A stretch of DNA of 64,000 nucleotides from Rhododendron vialii (Eukaryota > Streptophyta > Magnoliopsida > Ericales > Ericaceae), in the NCBI RefSeq assembly GCF_030253575.1, contig NC_080567.1:37415501-37479500 (forward strand), written 5' to 3'. Below, piece by piece: positions 33,958 through 44,964 of this stretch. Position 1 is the stretch's first letter. Each line of letters opens with the position of its first letter. Under the pieces are notes generated by a model. It made no database searches. It worked only from the letters and a program-made list of their open reading frames with translations, and was not told the DNA's origin. Both the position numbers and the translations under genes were made by a program.

Positions 33958-34445
33958 AGCTTCGAAACCTAGCTCATGGGCTCCACAGCCCTACATAACC
34001 GATATCCAGGTCATTGTCATGAGTTCACTATTTATCATCCTATCAGCCACAGTTTCAAGCCGCCAATATTAGTATAGACAACGATGAGACTTTTAAAGTT
34101 TTCAGCCGCAGAGCTCCTCAAAAAAAGAAAAGAAAAAGAAGATATCAGCCACAGGTTCTGGACTTACATTGCCCATTTTCTGGAACAGTTCTATGGCAAT
34201 CTCAAAATGGAGGGCATTTTGAGTATGATCGATTCTGAAACTAGTGCTATTCTTAAAGGGAATTTGTCTAAACAATTTCAGCTGCTCTATCCATGTCCCC
34301 TCACTTTGCATAAAAATCCAAGGAATGAAGTTTGGAGAACACCGTGATAAAGTCCATTTTCAGTAGCAAAACCATGCAACTTTTGCCTTGAAAACAATTA
34401 CCATTCTCCCCAGAAGCTGAAATATTTGGTTTAACAATCCTTAAA
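33958..34445 (-). pseudogene. PPR protein fragment F (inverted)
   Basis: On the minus strand from 34445: ISASGENGN-like, then KLHGFATENGLYHGVLQT-like codons, LFRQIPFKNSTSFRIDH and ALHFEIAIELFQKMGN (a PPR motif), then the start of the next motif (VIxGCGAHELGFE). It preserves a piece seen only in frame-broken form in D and E. An inverted R1 copy (34445-34800) lies upstream, keeping the R1-then-PPR order. Confidence 0.75.
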
Positions 34446-34800
34446 CTATTTAAAGGATTGTCTTTTTTTTTTTTAGTCTCGTGCCAATTCAGATTAGAAA
34501 AACCCAGTAAAATAAGAATCTAAAATATTTGCTGCATCACATGCGCCTTAGGCCAATTCGAGTGCGCCCCAAGTGCATTTAAGTTGCGCCCGAGCGCTTC
34601 CACATTTTGTCTCTTTTTGTAATGTGCCTCAGGCGCAATTAAACGCGCCCCGGCGCAATTAAACGCGCCCCGGCGCATCCTATTTTCTCTCATTTCTTAA
34701 TGCGCCTTAGGCGCCATTGAATTGCTCCTCAGGAGCATTCACTTTTTTGTCTTTTGAATTTTTGATGTAATAAACCACTGAATCCATTCCAAACATGCTA
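34446..34800 (-). repeat. R1 repeat, copy 7 (inverted)
   Basis: The reverse complement shows the standard order: lead, GAGGAGCAATTCAA, GCGCC palindromes (about 34550-34715, one 17-bp unit repeated twice near 34640-34675), GATGCAGCAAAT, and the leader ending at PPR fragment F. Confidence 0.75.
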
Positions 34801-34944
34801 AAAAAAAAAACACTCCAGAGGTTATTGGTTCTTGTGTTAGCCCATATATATTTGTCTACGAACAAAAAATAGGGGCCTCGAGGCAATTTCAAAAGGAAAC
34901 AAAATAATTTCATTCCTACATATGACATTCATGGCCGGGCTCAT

Positions 34945-35310
34945 GGATTTCAAGCATTTGAGGGTGTGATCCATCTCAAACAGGCCCAACAAATCCTAGT
35001 TGAGCTTCTCCTTCCGAATCTCCTTTTCATGGCATAAAAGACTCTATAGCCTTCACTGAGAACAAACAATTCTTACAGTTTTTGTGATGTACGTGGGAGA
35101 AAATGGCTGGATTCCTTGTGTCCAAAATGCATCCTTTGGCTTCAATGCAGCTCCACCCCGGCTTCTTCATCAAATCGTTGTTGTGCATACATCTCCGTAG
35201 TTCTTCAACTCCATCCCACCTCTCAACAACAGATTAATTGAACAGTGCTAAGTGTAATAGTCAGCATTACTGGGTTCCAAATCCAAGAGACATTTTGCAT
35301 ATTCCCTCCC
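34945..35310 (-). pseudogene. PPR E-domain fragment G (inverted)
   Basis: The minus strand reads SLGFGTQ-like, VIT/ANADYYT and NNDLMKKPGWSCIEAKGC-like pieces. It should lie downstream of F in this direction but lies upstream, so the pieces were rearranged. Confidence 0.6.
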
Positions 35311-35332
35311 CCCCCCCTTTTTAACAATACTA

Positions 35333-35580
35333 GTCATGCTTTCCAAAACTAGCGGCCAAGTGTCAAAACTAGCGTCCAGAAGTAGTAAAATGCGGCCAAG
35401 TGTAATAAGAAGCGGCCAAGATGTCCGAAATAGACCATACAATGTAACGCGTGTTCCAAAACCACGCTTTCAAAATATTACGGCCAGGTGTCAAAACATG
35501 CGGCTATTAGTAATAAGATGTGGCCAACATGTCCGAAAATGGACCATACACTAATCCCACTTTTACTTGTAGTAAGCAAG
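35333..35580. repeat. GCGGCCA-family repeat, two ~125-bp units
   Basis: Units 35333-35455 and 35456-35580 each run: AGTCATGCTTTCCAAAACTA-like lead, GCGGCCAAGTGTCAAAAC-type subunits, then GTCCGAAAATGGACCATACA. Subunits repeat about every 18-20 bp, as at 3643-4026. Confidence 0.75.
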
Positions 35581-35779
35581 AAGAAAACATGATTTACCAT
35601 GAAGAAGTCTTTGGTCTTCTCTCACAGGTAGATTTATACGTGATTGTTTTTTTGTTTAAGAACTTTGAAAAGTTCATTTTTCTTTTTTTACAAAAGGTAA
35701 GAAGATAAGCCCTAATTGCACTCATCCCAAAAAATCTTTACGTTTCATCTTTATCTTCACGTCCTAAAAGATATAGAGA

Positions 35780-35907
35780 GAGAAGGCAAATTCCACAACT
35801 GGGTTCCACCAGTGCCCAGTTGTTTCTTCGATGACGGGCGAACTGTTCCACTAGTGCCCGATTTTTATGTGGGCGAGCTGTGATCTTTATGATTTATTGT
35901 AGTAGTG
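35780..35907 (+). mobile_element. CACTA-type transposon right end, first
   Basis: Ends GATTTATTGTAGTAGTG, i.e. CACTACTACAATAAATC in reverse, as in plant CACTA terminal repeats. Upstream are subterminal repeats around GGGCGAACTG and GTGCCCGA. No matching left end was found nearby. Confidence 0.5.
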
Positions 35908-36160
35908 AAATTTAGTTATTTCGGATGTCTTCCAAGTATACGTTTGACACATTAGGTAAAAAAGCAATTATATTATTATGGCTTAGCTTTATTTGAAAAG
36001 GATTAAAATCCAATTGAGAAGCCACCATTGAAATTGAAATTCAATATAAACACAAAATTTATGTGAAATGGTTAGTTTATAATAAAAAAAAATATCTAAA
36101 GTTTGTCTATAATGTTACAATCTGCAGGTTGTGATAATTTTCATAAAAATACAAAGCTTA

Positions 36161-36882
36161 CACTATAACAAAAAACAATATTGTCTACTAAATTTATTAG
36201 CTAAAACTAAAATTTTCGCCCCAAGAAAATCTTTTGGTGACCAATAACTAATTTTGATTAGCAAAAGATTTGTTGTCATATTTTAAAAAAAATTTAAATA
36301 ATGTTTATATATGTATTTTTATATATTTTAATATCATGTTAATTGCATTTCAAAAAATTCAGCAAATTTTAAGGGGAAAAAAAAGTTTTCTCACTTTAGG
36401 AAGTAAGTATAAATATTTTTATTTTCCTAATGTAACAGAAGTTCTTGGCTAGCTTAATGGTAAGGGCTTAGGAAATCAACTAAGGGTGCGTGGGTTCGAA
36501 ACTTGGCAATGACAAGAAAAGATGGTCTAGTAGATACAAAGAACAGATCACACGCAATGGTTTTCCATCTCAGTTTATGGTGGTGTGATCATTTTGAACT
36601 TTCAATCACGGTTATAGACCGTGATCTAAAGTGACATATAATCACACCCAGAAAGAGAAATGATCTCGCCTAAAAGAAACAATCACGGCTTATAACCGTG
36701 ATAAAAGAGAAACGATCACGCCTTTTGGCCGTAATTGTTTCTCTCTTTCAATCACGGTTTATAACTGTGATAAAAGAGAGTGACTTACAATCACACCCAG
36801 ATCCATCACGGTAACAAGAGTGTGATAGAAAACTTACAATCACGGCCAATAGCTGTGATCTTTATGGTTTATTGTAGTAGTG
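36161..36882 (+). mobile_element. Candidate non-autonomous CACTA element (~722 bp)
   Basis: The left end CACTATAACAAAAAAC and the right end, in reverse, CACTACTACAATAAAC share 13 of 16 bases. The right 330 bp holds repeated palindromes of the form AATCACGG..ATA..CCGTGAT, typical subterminal repeats. The flanking trinucleotides are TTA and TGA, so a 3-bp target duplication is imperfect. The two ends may belong to different elements. Confidence 0.45.
36440..36510 (+). repeat. tRNA-like SINE head (A and B boxes)
   Basis: TAGCTTAATGG at 36450-36460 fits the A box TRGYNNANNGG. GTTCGAAAC at 36494-36502 fits the B box GWTCRANNC. The spacing of 44 is that of RNA polymerase III internal promoters. 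The acceptor stem does not close, so it is not a tRNA gene. The SINE tail is not defined. Confidence 0.45.
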
Positions 36883-37194
36883 TGATTTTCTTGCAACAAA
36901 TTTCATCCCTAATCTACCGTCGAAATGCCCGGAATCCGAAATGCTGCTCGATTACTTGAGTTCTTATCAGCAATGAGAGCCCTCTTCCAGATGGAGAATG
37001 AATGCTTCTAATGAGGTTCATCATTTCAACATGGCCTTAAATCTCAGGAAAATGATTTATTGGTCAATATGAGTTTGATTCTTTTCTGCACATAATTCAG
37101 AAACTACACATACATCCCCGACTCAAGAGTAGTTTTACAACTGAAATTCTCAGTGAACTTGATCAATCCACTGATTCATTGGATGGAGACCCAA
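36883..37194. other. No gene recognised
   Basis: Higher sequence complexity than its neighbours, but stops break all frames and I recognise no protein. Confidence 0.4.
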
Positions 37195-37888
37195 TTCCCT
37201 TCATACATGTATGGCAACTATAGAAGTTTTCAAGGTCATGTTAACTACACTTAAGATATTGTTTGCCAATTGTCATGTTGGATTGTGACTTTTGATTTCC
37301 CATGATGACAATAAATATTGCATCAACTATGTCTGACTCTGCAACTATTTTGCCACAACCATTGCCTGCACGACCTCTCTCCGATTTCAAACGCATTTAT
37401 TTCATAGTTTGGCATAGTTTTTTTTTTTTTTTGCTTGGCAAAAGATGTTTTTATAAAAGCTCGATAAGGGTACATCGAGGGGAAGAAGAAGTGGATAAGC
37501 AACATGTTGCTAATCCAAAAAAAATATGCAAGAACGGTACTATATTTGAAGGATTAGTTTACAAACGCTGCTGTGTTACAACTTACTATCATTCCTTCCA
37601 GATGTCTTTTCTTTCAACAATGGAGTTGAATCCTTACAATATCATCTAATTAATGATCCACTTACAACCTTCACCAGTGAGACACACGAAGTAAATATTA
37701 TCTCATATCGTTGGAATCTTCTTTCTTTGACCTCTTATGTTTGGAGGAACGGTCTATTTTGGTCTGTATGAAGTCCACAAAACTGCCAGTAACCAGGCCA
37801 TGAATCTTTCCTACCAAGGTTCTCTGTTTTTTGGGCCTACAAATCAAACATGGCATTATGGTTTGTCATGGATGGCCTAGTGGTGATT
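37195..37888. repeat. Third copy of the tail block and snurportin downstream block
   Basis: 37195-37535 matches 29700-30110 and 31590-32000. 37535-37888 matches 32030-32350. Confidence 0.65.
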
Positions 37889-38490
37889 GCAGAAGGATTG
37901 AACTTCTCTTAACATGGGGTTCTTCGTTGTGTATTCTAATCCACTGTTCTTGTTGTTGAAATGCTTCCATCTAAGCTTGGTTCGGTTATCTGGTTTTGGA
38001 TTGTAGGGAGAGGCATCTCTGTGATTTGGGTTTCGAAGATCAAAGCTACAGAGAAGTGAGGGAAAGAAATCATATGGCTCTTCTCTTTCTTCCCAATTGT
38101 CTAGCATGCAGTATGTTTGATCTGCCTCATGAAAAATACAATGCAGAATGCAATAAGACTGAGCTGAAGGATCTTTACTTTTAGTCTTGGTAGTGGCACT
38201 ACTGGATAACTCACATGAGATTTTGTGAAGCAAATTACCAGTGCGAAGCCTACTCACTTCCGTTTGAAGAAACAGTTGAACACCTGTTTCCAGTCGGCCT
38301 TTGCAGCTACAAATCAGTCGGTGGAGAATCCATCTAGAGCCTCAACCATCCATTGAGGAAGCTTAATTTGTATTTGGAACCAGAATAATGGAGTTTCCAT
38401 TTTGAATTAATGCACTGTGGGTTGATATCTTTCAAAAGTATTGAGTAATAGAGTCCTAGAGGAGAGAACATATAAGAGGGTCTCCAACAC
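37889..38490 (-). pseudogene. Snurportin-1-like gene fragment, copy 3 (no LTR)
   Basis: The uninterrupted paralog of copy 2. The minus strand has WMDSPPTDL, a stop, LQRPTGNRCSTVSSNG, a frameshift, SRLRTGNLLHKI, SYCILHCIFHEADQTYCMLD, then an open but unfamiliar tail to about 37877. It shares the stop before LQRP with copy 2, so the common source was already broken. The exon would encode the start of the cap-binding domain in the known family. Confidence 0.6.
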
Positions 38491-38574
38491 ATCTCTATTT
38501 CTCCAAAAATGAGGAATGATTTCTTCAAAATACTGAATTGTTGCACTCCAAACCATTTCCATTTTGCAATTTCC

Positions 38575-39800
38575 AGGGCATGGAATTCAGTGGTTCATTA
38601 CATCAAAAGAGAAAAAACTGAATGCTCCCGAGGAGCAATTCAAAAGCGCCTGGGGCGCATTACCAAATGAGAGGAAATAGGATGAGCCCGAGGCACATTA
38701 AAAAGGAGAGAAAATGTGGATGCGCCCGGGCGCAATTGAAATGTGCCGGGGGCGCTCTCAAATTGCGTCTCTGGCGCATTTGATGCGGCAAATGTGTTTA
38801 ATTTGTTTCTTATTGAGTTTTTCTAGTCTGAATTGGCAGGTGACTAAAAAAAGGCAATCATTTGAACATTATAAGGATTGTTAAAGTATAAGAGGGGCAC
38901 AAGAAGCCCGTACGAAGTGATTCCAAGAATTCCATCCATGAAGATTTCATCGACATATGTTTTGATTTTCAGGTATACATGATTCAAAAGTTTAGGAATG
39001 GCTAAAATATGCAAGTAACCTGTGGTTCTTGGTTTGGACTGGTTGGTTGGTGTCAGGGACGGAACCAAGATCTTGTAGACACGGGGGCCAACCTATGAAC
39101 ACGATTTTGAAATTTGAAGGTTCGGGAATCTAATAGTTTGCTTGGTTTAAATTTTGAGGGAGGTTTTTTTGGGTAGTAAGTAGAGAGATAGAAAAAGAAA
39201 TGAGATCAATAATTGAAGGAAAAAAACTTATGGGAGACCGTGCACAGAGAGAGAAATTGGGTTTTGGGACAAAAAACGAATGCATTCTTATGTCTAAATA
39301 ATATCCAATACAAAATACAATACCTAGATGATCTCACCAAACAAAAAAAACAAAAATAAAAAAACCCGAAACCGCGCTGGGGCCTTGGCCCCCATATGCC
39401 CACACCTCCCTCCGTCTCTGGTTGGTGTTCTTATTCTTGTAAACTGGGTTAGAAACACTAGAGTTCACTTTGATAAAACATAATTCCTTGATGTGCTTTC
39501 GCTGTAGTTGGCTTTTGTTGCAATTCTAATGGTAAATTCTTAGAAATCTTCAAGCAAACAGGATTTGGTATATGTGTATGTTTGCGTCTAGGAGTATAAT
39601 ATATTTAGATGTGTTTGTTTACTTTGTAGTGTATTGATTGCAAATCCTTGCAGTGGATGGAGGTGGCGGCCGTAGAGCGAAAAGATGCGGATGATTGGAT
39701 TATTTATAAAGGGAAAGGAGCTGCCAATCTTGTTCTTGCTTACTTGAGATCCTCTCCGGCCTGCATTTGTGTGTTCATTTATGCTTCACTCTTTTGATGA
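38575..39800 (+). repeat. R1 repeat, copy 8 (interrupted by a hAT MITE)
   Basis: GCGCC units lie at about 38630-38785 and the leader at 38790-38990. The downstream part runs to 39053, resumes at 39421 and matches 23780-24010. Confidence 0.75.
39054..39420. mobile_element. hAT-type MITE (367 bp), GTTGGTGT target duplication
   Basis: Ends CAGGGACGGA and, in reverse, CAGAGACGGA. The 8-bp duplication GTTGGTGT sits at 39046-39053 and 39421-39428. The empty site is seen in R1 copy 5 near 23810. Eight-base duplications and CAGGG ends are typical of hAT elements. No transposase. Confidence 0.92.
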
Positions 39801-40363
39801 TTTCGTTGTGTATCTTCTTTTCGTTGATCTATTTCAATGGGTTTCAGCCTACTAAGTTTGAATTTAGCCAAAATTGAACAGCACAAGTTATCAAAGATTG
39901 AATAACCGGAAAGGGGGTAAAGTCTGAATTTAGCCAAAATTTTGGCAAATGGAAAGTAATATAAGTTGCGGTCAAAGTTCAAACGAAAAAGTGATTTCAA
40001 CATTGGCAATTTAAAACCATGTTAAGGATTTTTGAACCCACTAATAGTTTAAACCTTTTCATGAGTCCCAATCCTGCGAAATATCTTTCTTGTTTTAGCA
40101 TTTCTGCACTCCGAAGGTCACGAGTGTCTCCCGGAATATGAAAATCTTTGCTTAGCATTTCACTATTATCTTATTACCTGTCATTTCAGTATATTTCACA
40201 TAAAGTACATTTGCTACCCTCTAGTAGTTGAAAATAGGACCATTTAAAGGTTCTTGTTAGAAAATGACTCGTGTACCAATAATTTGTTGAGCAGAAGAAC
40301 TTCTACAGTTAATAATGTCTTGTGTGCCTTTATGATATGGTTCTCATTATCATTGTCATTCAG
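39801..40363. other. No gene recognised (possibly intron or flank of the next exon)
   Basis: AT-rich and unique. If the exon at 40364 was captured with flanking intron, part of this belongs to it. Confidence 0.35.
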
Positions 40364-40568
40364 TACAGGAGACTTTATTTCTGATCCGGTGAGGTCTCTT
40401 CCCTCTGAGCAAGCTACAGAGATCAGTTTATGGGAGAGATTTGGTAAAGCTGCGACGTAGGACATTGAGTCGAACTCCTTCTCATGGGACATGCTTTCTT
40501 CACTGCACCACACTGGACATGGCAGTAGCACTGAACAGTCTGAAGATGAAATAAACAAAGCCTTAGAG
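40364..40568 (+). pseudogene. Exon resembling plant PHS1 dual-specificity phosphatase
   Basis: An exon between ..ATTCAG and GAG|GTATGA reads TGDFISDPVRSLPSEQATEI, then SLWERFGKAAT, TAG (40458-40460), then DIESNSFSWDMLSSLHHTGH and SEDEINKALE. I recall the SLWERLGKA..DIES..FSWDMLSSLHHTEHSSS stretch from the N-terminal region of PHS1, a microtubule-linked phosphatase with an atypical kinase domain. The in-frame stop and lack of neighbouring exons mark a gene fragment. The family name rests on memory; the exon itself is clear. Confidence 0.5.
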
Positions 40569-41100
40569 GTATGAATGTCTTCAGTCTTCCTTCAAATCTG
40601 TGTCGTTGCTTAAAAGTTTGAGCAAGAAAATGGAAGTTGGAAGGGAAATTCAATACTGATTTTGCAGTTTTAGAAGGAAGCATGTTTGGCACTGTCCCTT
40701 ACAGGATATGATTGCCTCATCTAAATTGTTAAACTTTAGAAACACTAAAACCTGGTTAAATCTCTAAGCCTCCTGCAGTTCTCTTAATGCTCCTTTTGAG
40801 GTTAATTTGGCTAGGTGGTGTGAAATCAGGCTCTGGTCCATGAATTGATCGGAATGAGGACTTTGGACTTTGGAGGTTCTTGTCAAACTACTAGAGTTTA
40901 TCCATGTGCAAAAATTTTACTGTCTTGTTATGTTCTTTCCAAGGAAAATAACTGGGTCTTACTTGCATAAAGGTACAGTGAGTATTCAGCTTTGTGTGTG
41001 TGTTTTCAGTTGCATTGTGTTTTCCTTAGTCATGCACAAATTATGCCATCACCTCTTATCTGGTCACAAGGACAGTTACTACGCAGGACATTTTTTGTGT
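40569..41100. other. No second exon recognised
   Basis: Likely intron or flank captured with the exon. No further coding segment was identified. Confidence 0.35.
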
Positions 41101-41315
41101 TTTTCAGTCCACTGTACTAAGTCATAGAGGCCCTCTTCAAAACCCAATTCCTAATCAGAAGCCCAACGCTCCGGCCACGATGATGGGTATACTTAGTCAT
41201 GCTTTCAGAAACTTGCGGCCAAGTGTCAAAACAAGTGGCCAGTAGTAATACGATGTGGCCAAATCTAATAAGAGGCGTCCAAGATATCCGAAAACGGACC
41301 ATACACTAATCAACC
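41100..41315. repeat. GCGGCCA-family repeat with shared flank
   Basis: AACCCAATTCCTAATCAGAAG and CCGGCCACGATGATGGGTAT lead into GCGGCCAAGTGTCAAAACAAG and related subunits, as at 25400-25560. Confidence 0.7.
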
Positions 41316-41789
41316 TTTTGGTTTTAGGTACTGTGAGACCAACATGACATTGAAAATCGGTATCCCATTTTAATTCTTTGTTGTCTTCTTTTGTTTTAAT
41401 CTTCTGAATTTTGCGAAAAACCTCAAATGATTCTCTCATTCACACCATTTTCAGATCACATGCCACATTAGTAATAACTCACTTCAAACACTCAAAAAGA
41501 ATCAATCCACAATACCTATAATGTGAATGAATATGGATATCATGATGAAAACTCAAATGCCATCTAGCTATACAGCCCAAAACCTACAACAGATTTTTTT
41601 TTTGTTAAATGATAGGATACTTCTTTGATAATAACGAAGAAAATACAGAGAACGGGTAGCCAACAGTTGAAGCTGCTAATATATTGTGTCAATTTATCTT
41701 CATATTTTTCTTGTCCAAATAATGATTGAAGCCAAAACAGAAAGTGAAACACATCAGAAATCAAAATGGAAACCGTAAATGGCCAAACT
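41316..41789. other. No gene recognised
   Basis: AT-rich, short frames only. Confidence 0.35.
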
Positions 41790-42245
41790 CACGTTATTTA
41801 GCTTTCGGTGCTTTCTTGATTATGGAAATCAAGCACTGCTGGGCAACCTTTTGGTTTCCTCTGATCTTTTCAACTCCATTAGACCCAGGAAATTTCACCA
41901 TCTGGTGGTAGGTGAAGGAAACTGCCCTCATTTTGTGTAACCACGTTCTTCCTATAATCGCGTTATAGGAAGACGGAATATCTACCACTAGGAAGTTGGT
42001 ACGTAGCACTGCTGTTCCTGCCTAACAGGCAACGTTACTTTGCCTAATGGCCAAATTGCTCCTGCATCAAATCCAACCGGAGGGGTTATTGACTGTACCA
42101 GATCCGCCTGTGTCAGTCTTAACTTTTTAAATGCATCGTAATATAGCACCTCTGTGCAACTTCCTGGATCCACCAGAATCCTTTCAATGTCATATTCCCC
42201 AATTCGTAGGGTTATGACCAAGGTGTCATTATGTGGCACCTGGAC
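41790..42245 (-). pseudogene. Ty3/gypsy retrotransposon protease-region fragment
   Basis: The minus strand from 42239 reads HNDTLVITLRIGEYDIERIL, then VDPGSCTEVLYYDAFKKL and WPLGKVTLPV. After a one-base shift near 42000 it reads RTNFLVVDIPSSYNAIIGR and TWLHKMRAV. This is the retropepsin-like aspartic protease region of plant gypsy pol with its DxGS active site. It is cut on both sides: PPR fragment H starts at 42266, and no reverse transcriptase follows. Confidence 0.85.
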
Positions 42246-42265
42246 TCCTCACATTCCCCATTTCC

Positions 42266-42640
42266 AATCTGGGAATGGGCATTCGGTATGATTCTGAAAC
42301 TTGTGAGTTTTCCATGTGGTAGGATTTTGGGAGCGTTATTGGCAGCGTGTAAAGTTCATGGGAACAAAAATGAGGAGATCAAATATGTAGCAAAATGGCT
42401 CTTAGATTTGGAACCTAAAAATGCTGGCCATGATACTTAGTGAAGTTCAAAGCTATTGTTGAATGGTGGGATGGAGTTGAAGAAGTACGGAGAGTATGTA
42501 CGACAACGATTTGATGAAGAAGCCGAGGTGGAGCTGCGTTGATGCCCAATGATCGATCCATGGGTTTGTTTCAGGAAATCAATCGCACCTTCAAATTCTT
42601 GAAATCTATGAGGCACTGGATGTTATATGTAGGAATGAAA
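42266..42640 (+). pseudogene. PPR E-domain fragment H
   Basis: Begins with NLGMGIRYDSETCEFSMW-type codons (GAFGMILKLVSFPCGRIWG in the right frame), ALLAACKVHGNKNEEIKYV, LLDLEPKNAG, then a stop and EEVRR/KKPRWS pieces. It is the paralog of 7602-7990 and marks the left edge of the 6-kb duplication. Confidence 0.75.
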
Positions 42641-43369
42641 TCACATCCATAGAGAAAATCTGAATGCTCCCAACGCGCAATTCAAACACCCTACAAAATG
42701 AGAGAAAATAAAAGGCGCCCGGGGCAACCGTCTACCACATATGGTGTGAGAGGAACAAAATAATTTTCCAGGGAAAGTCTCTGCACATACATAGAGAGCC
42801 TAGCCTGCCGAATCCTTGTTGACATCAAATCCTCTATGTTCTCTTAGTGAAAGTCTCTGTATATATAGAATGTGATTGAGTTGGTTCTAGCTTTCCGGTT
42901 TGTTTTTTTCTTAATGAAAGCAACTTACCAAAACAAACTTGTACTAAAGCTCTTTGAGTAGACTCGTGTTGTGCGTCAAGGATCAAAACCAAATACTCAC
43001 ACACGAATTAAGAGAAACTTAACTATTATTGGATCATACACAATAACATTACAAAAAAACTCACCCCTCTGAGCTCGACTCCCTCTGCTATCTGTCACCC
43101 TCATCCTAAGTACTCTTGCCTTAGGGTGAATCCTGATTATTTAATAAAGTGTGAAGAGCCCAATGAACCTTTTGGACACTCTTATAGAATGAATGAGTAT
43201 CCTAAAACTAGGGATGTGTGCATCGAATGGACCTTAGAATGCGTAAATGGGCGCGAAAACGTACCTTAGCCTTTGTCTCTCCAATGATCTTTTGAATCAG
43301 TCTCCCTTCGACCAACTTTTTAAAAATAAAACTTCAATATTTTAATTTGTCATTTCCATCTTCTTTTAA
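42641..43369. repeat. Copy of the 7990-8690 block
   Basis: Matches 7990-8690 closely, with a deletion where 8190-8210 lies. Confidence 0.75.
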
Positions 43370-44000
43370 TACTGTGAAAAACCCTTATTTATCATTATGT
43401 AATTGGTCTTAATCCGATTTAAAATGAAAGCATACGAGCATTTTATTGAAATAATTTGTTTTTCAACCAATTGAGGGTAAAATAGTCATGGATTTTGATG
43501 TACAAACTTTTTTTAATAAAAAAAAATTCGGTAGGAAAGTAGATTGGACAAGCTTTTTAACGGTTCAAACAACGAGCAAATTGGAGTTCGGGAGTGCCTA
43601 GGGCAAGTCCGCAAAATTGGACTTGTTGTGGAATGTTCAAGATGCGCCCGGGGCGCATTGAAATGCGCCTCGGCACAAAGGACTTGCGCCTGAGGCGCAT
43701 AAATGCTGAATAACATGTCAAACTTTGCGGACTTGCTTCGAACACCTCCGAACTCCAATTTTTGCGTGGTTTGAACCATTAGAAAGCTTGTCCAATTTAA
43801 TTTCTAACCGAAGTAGTTTGGATAAAAAATCGTTTATACATCAATTGAAGTGACCATTTTACCCTCAATGGGTCAAAATATGATTCATTCCAATAAAACG
43901 CATGTACATTTCTCACTTTAAATTGGATCATGACCCATTATATATCAATAAATAGTGTTTTTAAAGTACTAAAAGATGGCTGAATCCAACCATAAAAATA
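43370..44000. repeat. R2 foldback repeat, copy 3
   Basis: Full arms and tip, near-identical to 8690-9335. The tip has GATGCGCCCGGGGCGCATTG and TTGCGCCTGAGGCGCAT (43640-43700). Confidence 0.75.
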
Positions 44001-44842
44001 TTTGCATTTAGTTCTTGAAAACTGGATAGAAACTAGACAACTGCAAAAATCGTCGAAGCCGGCCACTAAGGTTAAAACACATTTGACGTTTGATTTGGTA
44101 ATGAAATTACTAATTCTAAGGTATTTCTTCTTTGCTCAAGTGTTTCACAGTGTTCATAGTGTATCCACACTTCATCAAAGTGTAGGAAAAACCATTTCAT
44201 CATTGACATTCGCCCAAAGTGGGGCTTAAATATTTTTTTCAAATTCGAAATTGGGTGTTTTGCTAAAACTATCAACACAACAAAAATTGAGAATATTTCC
44301 AAACGAGAACACCAAAAAGGATTGATAGTATATTCTATATTTCATTTTACTGCCACCACATTACAACTTCAATCTTTAGTGCCACCACAACGGATTCCTA
44401 ACATTGTCTATTCATGAAAATTTTCTGTAAACCAATTAAGTTCATTCTATGGTGCTTATTGACTAGCTAGCGTAGATTAATGATTTTTGTATCAAAGTAA
44501 TAGGTAGGGGTTGGGGCTTTCGTTTTCTCAAATAAGTTCTATTTTTCGGATAAGTTTGCTTGAATGCAAGTGAGACGGTAAATCTGTTTCGTTGAACACT
44601 GTTGTCTTTGTGAAGGATAAATGATTCGTTCACAAACTATGCGATGTTACAACTTATTGTCATGCTTTCAGTCTTTCAAACTATGCAATGGATTCGTTCA
44701 CAAACTATGCAATGTTAAAACTCAAATTTAAAAATGTATATTAGTACGGGTAGTATCGATCGATGAGGTAGAAATCGTTTTCAGTGAAATTGATAGAAGG
44801 GATGTTGTTTCTTCGTACATTTCAAGACAGTATACTAGCATC
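44001..44842. repeat. Copy of the 9336-10165 flank
   Basis: Near-identical flank of R2. Small indels only. Confidence 0.7.
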
Positions 44843-44942
44843 GTTCCGGTTCAATGCATGGGACAAAAAATAAATTTTGTGCGAGCTCAATATTTTGTAA
44901 CGGAACCACAGAACTATTTTGTCCCGTGCATCAAACAGGAAC
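44843..44942. mobile_element. Small inverted-repeat element, copy of 10166-10265
   Basis: Same 100-bp unit with the inverted ends GTTCCGGTTCAATGCATGGG / CCCGTGCATCAAACAGGAAC. Confidence 0.55.
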
Positions 44943-44964
44943 CTGGGGTGCATGCTATCCCTAT

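Noticed and set aside
36450..36502. tRNA gene
   Set aside because: A and B boxes fit, but no acceptor stem or anticodon arm can be formed; better read as a SINE head.
36161..36882. Confident complete CACTA transposon
   Set aside because: The flanking triplets differ (TTA/TGA) and the two ends look like different subfamilies, so it is kept only as a candidate.
41988..42239. Functional gypsy protease
   Set aside because: A frameshift, truncation on both sides and no following polymerase make it a remnant.
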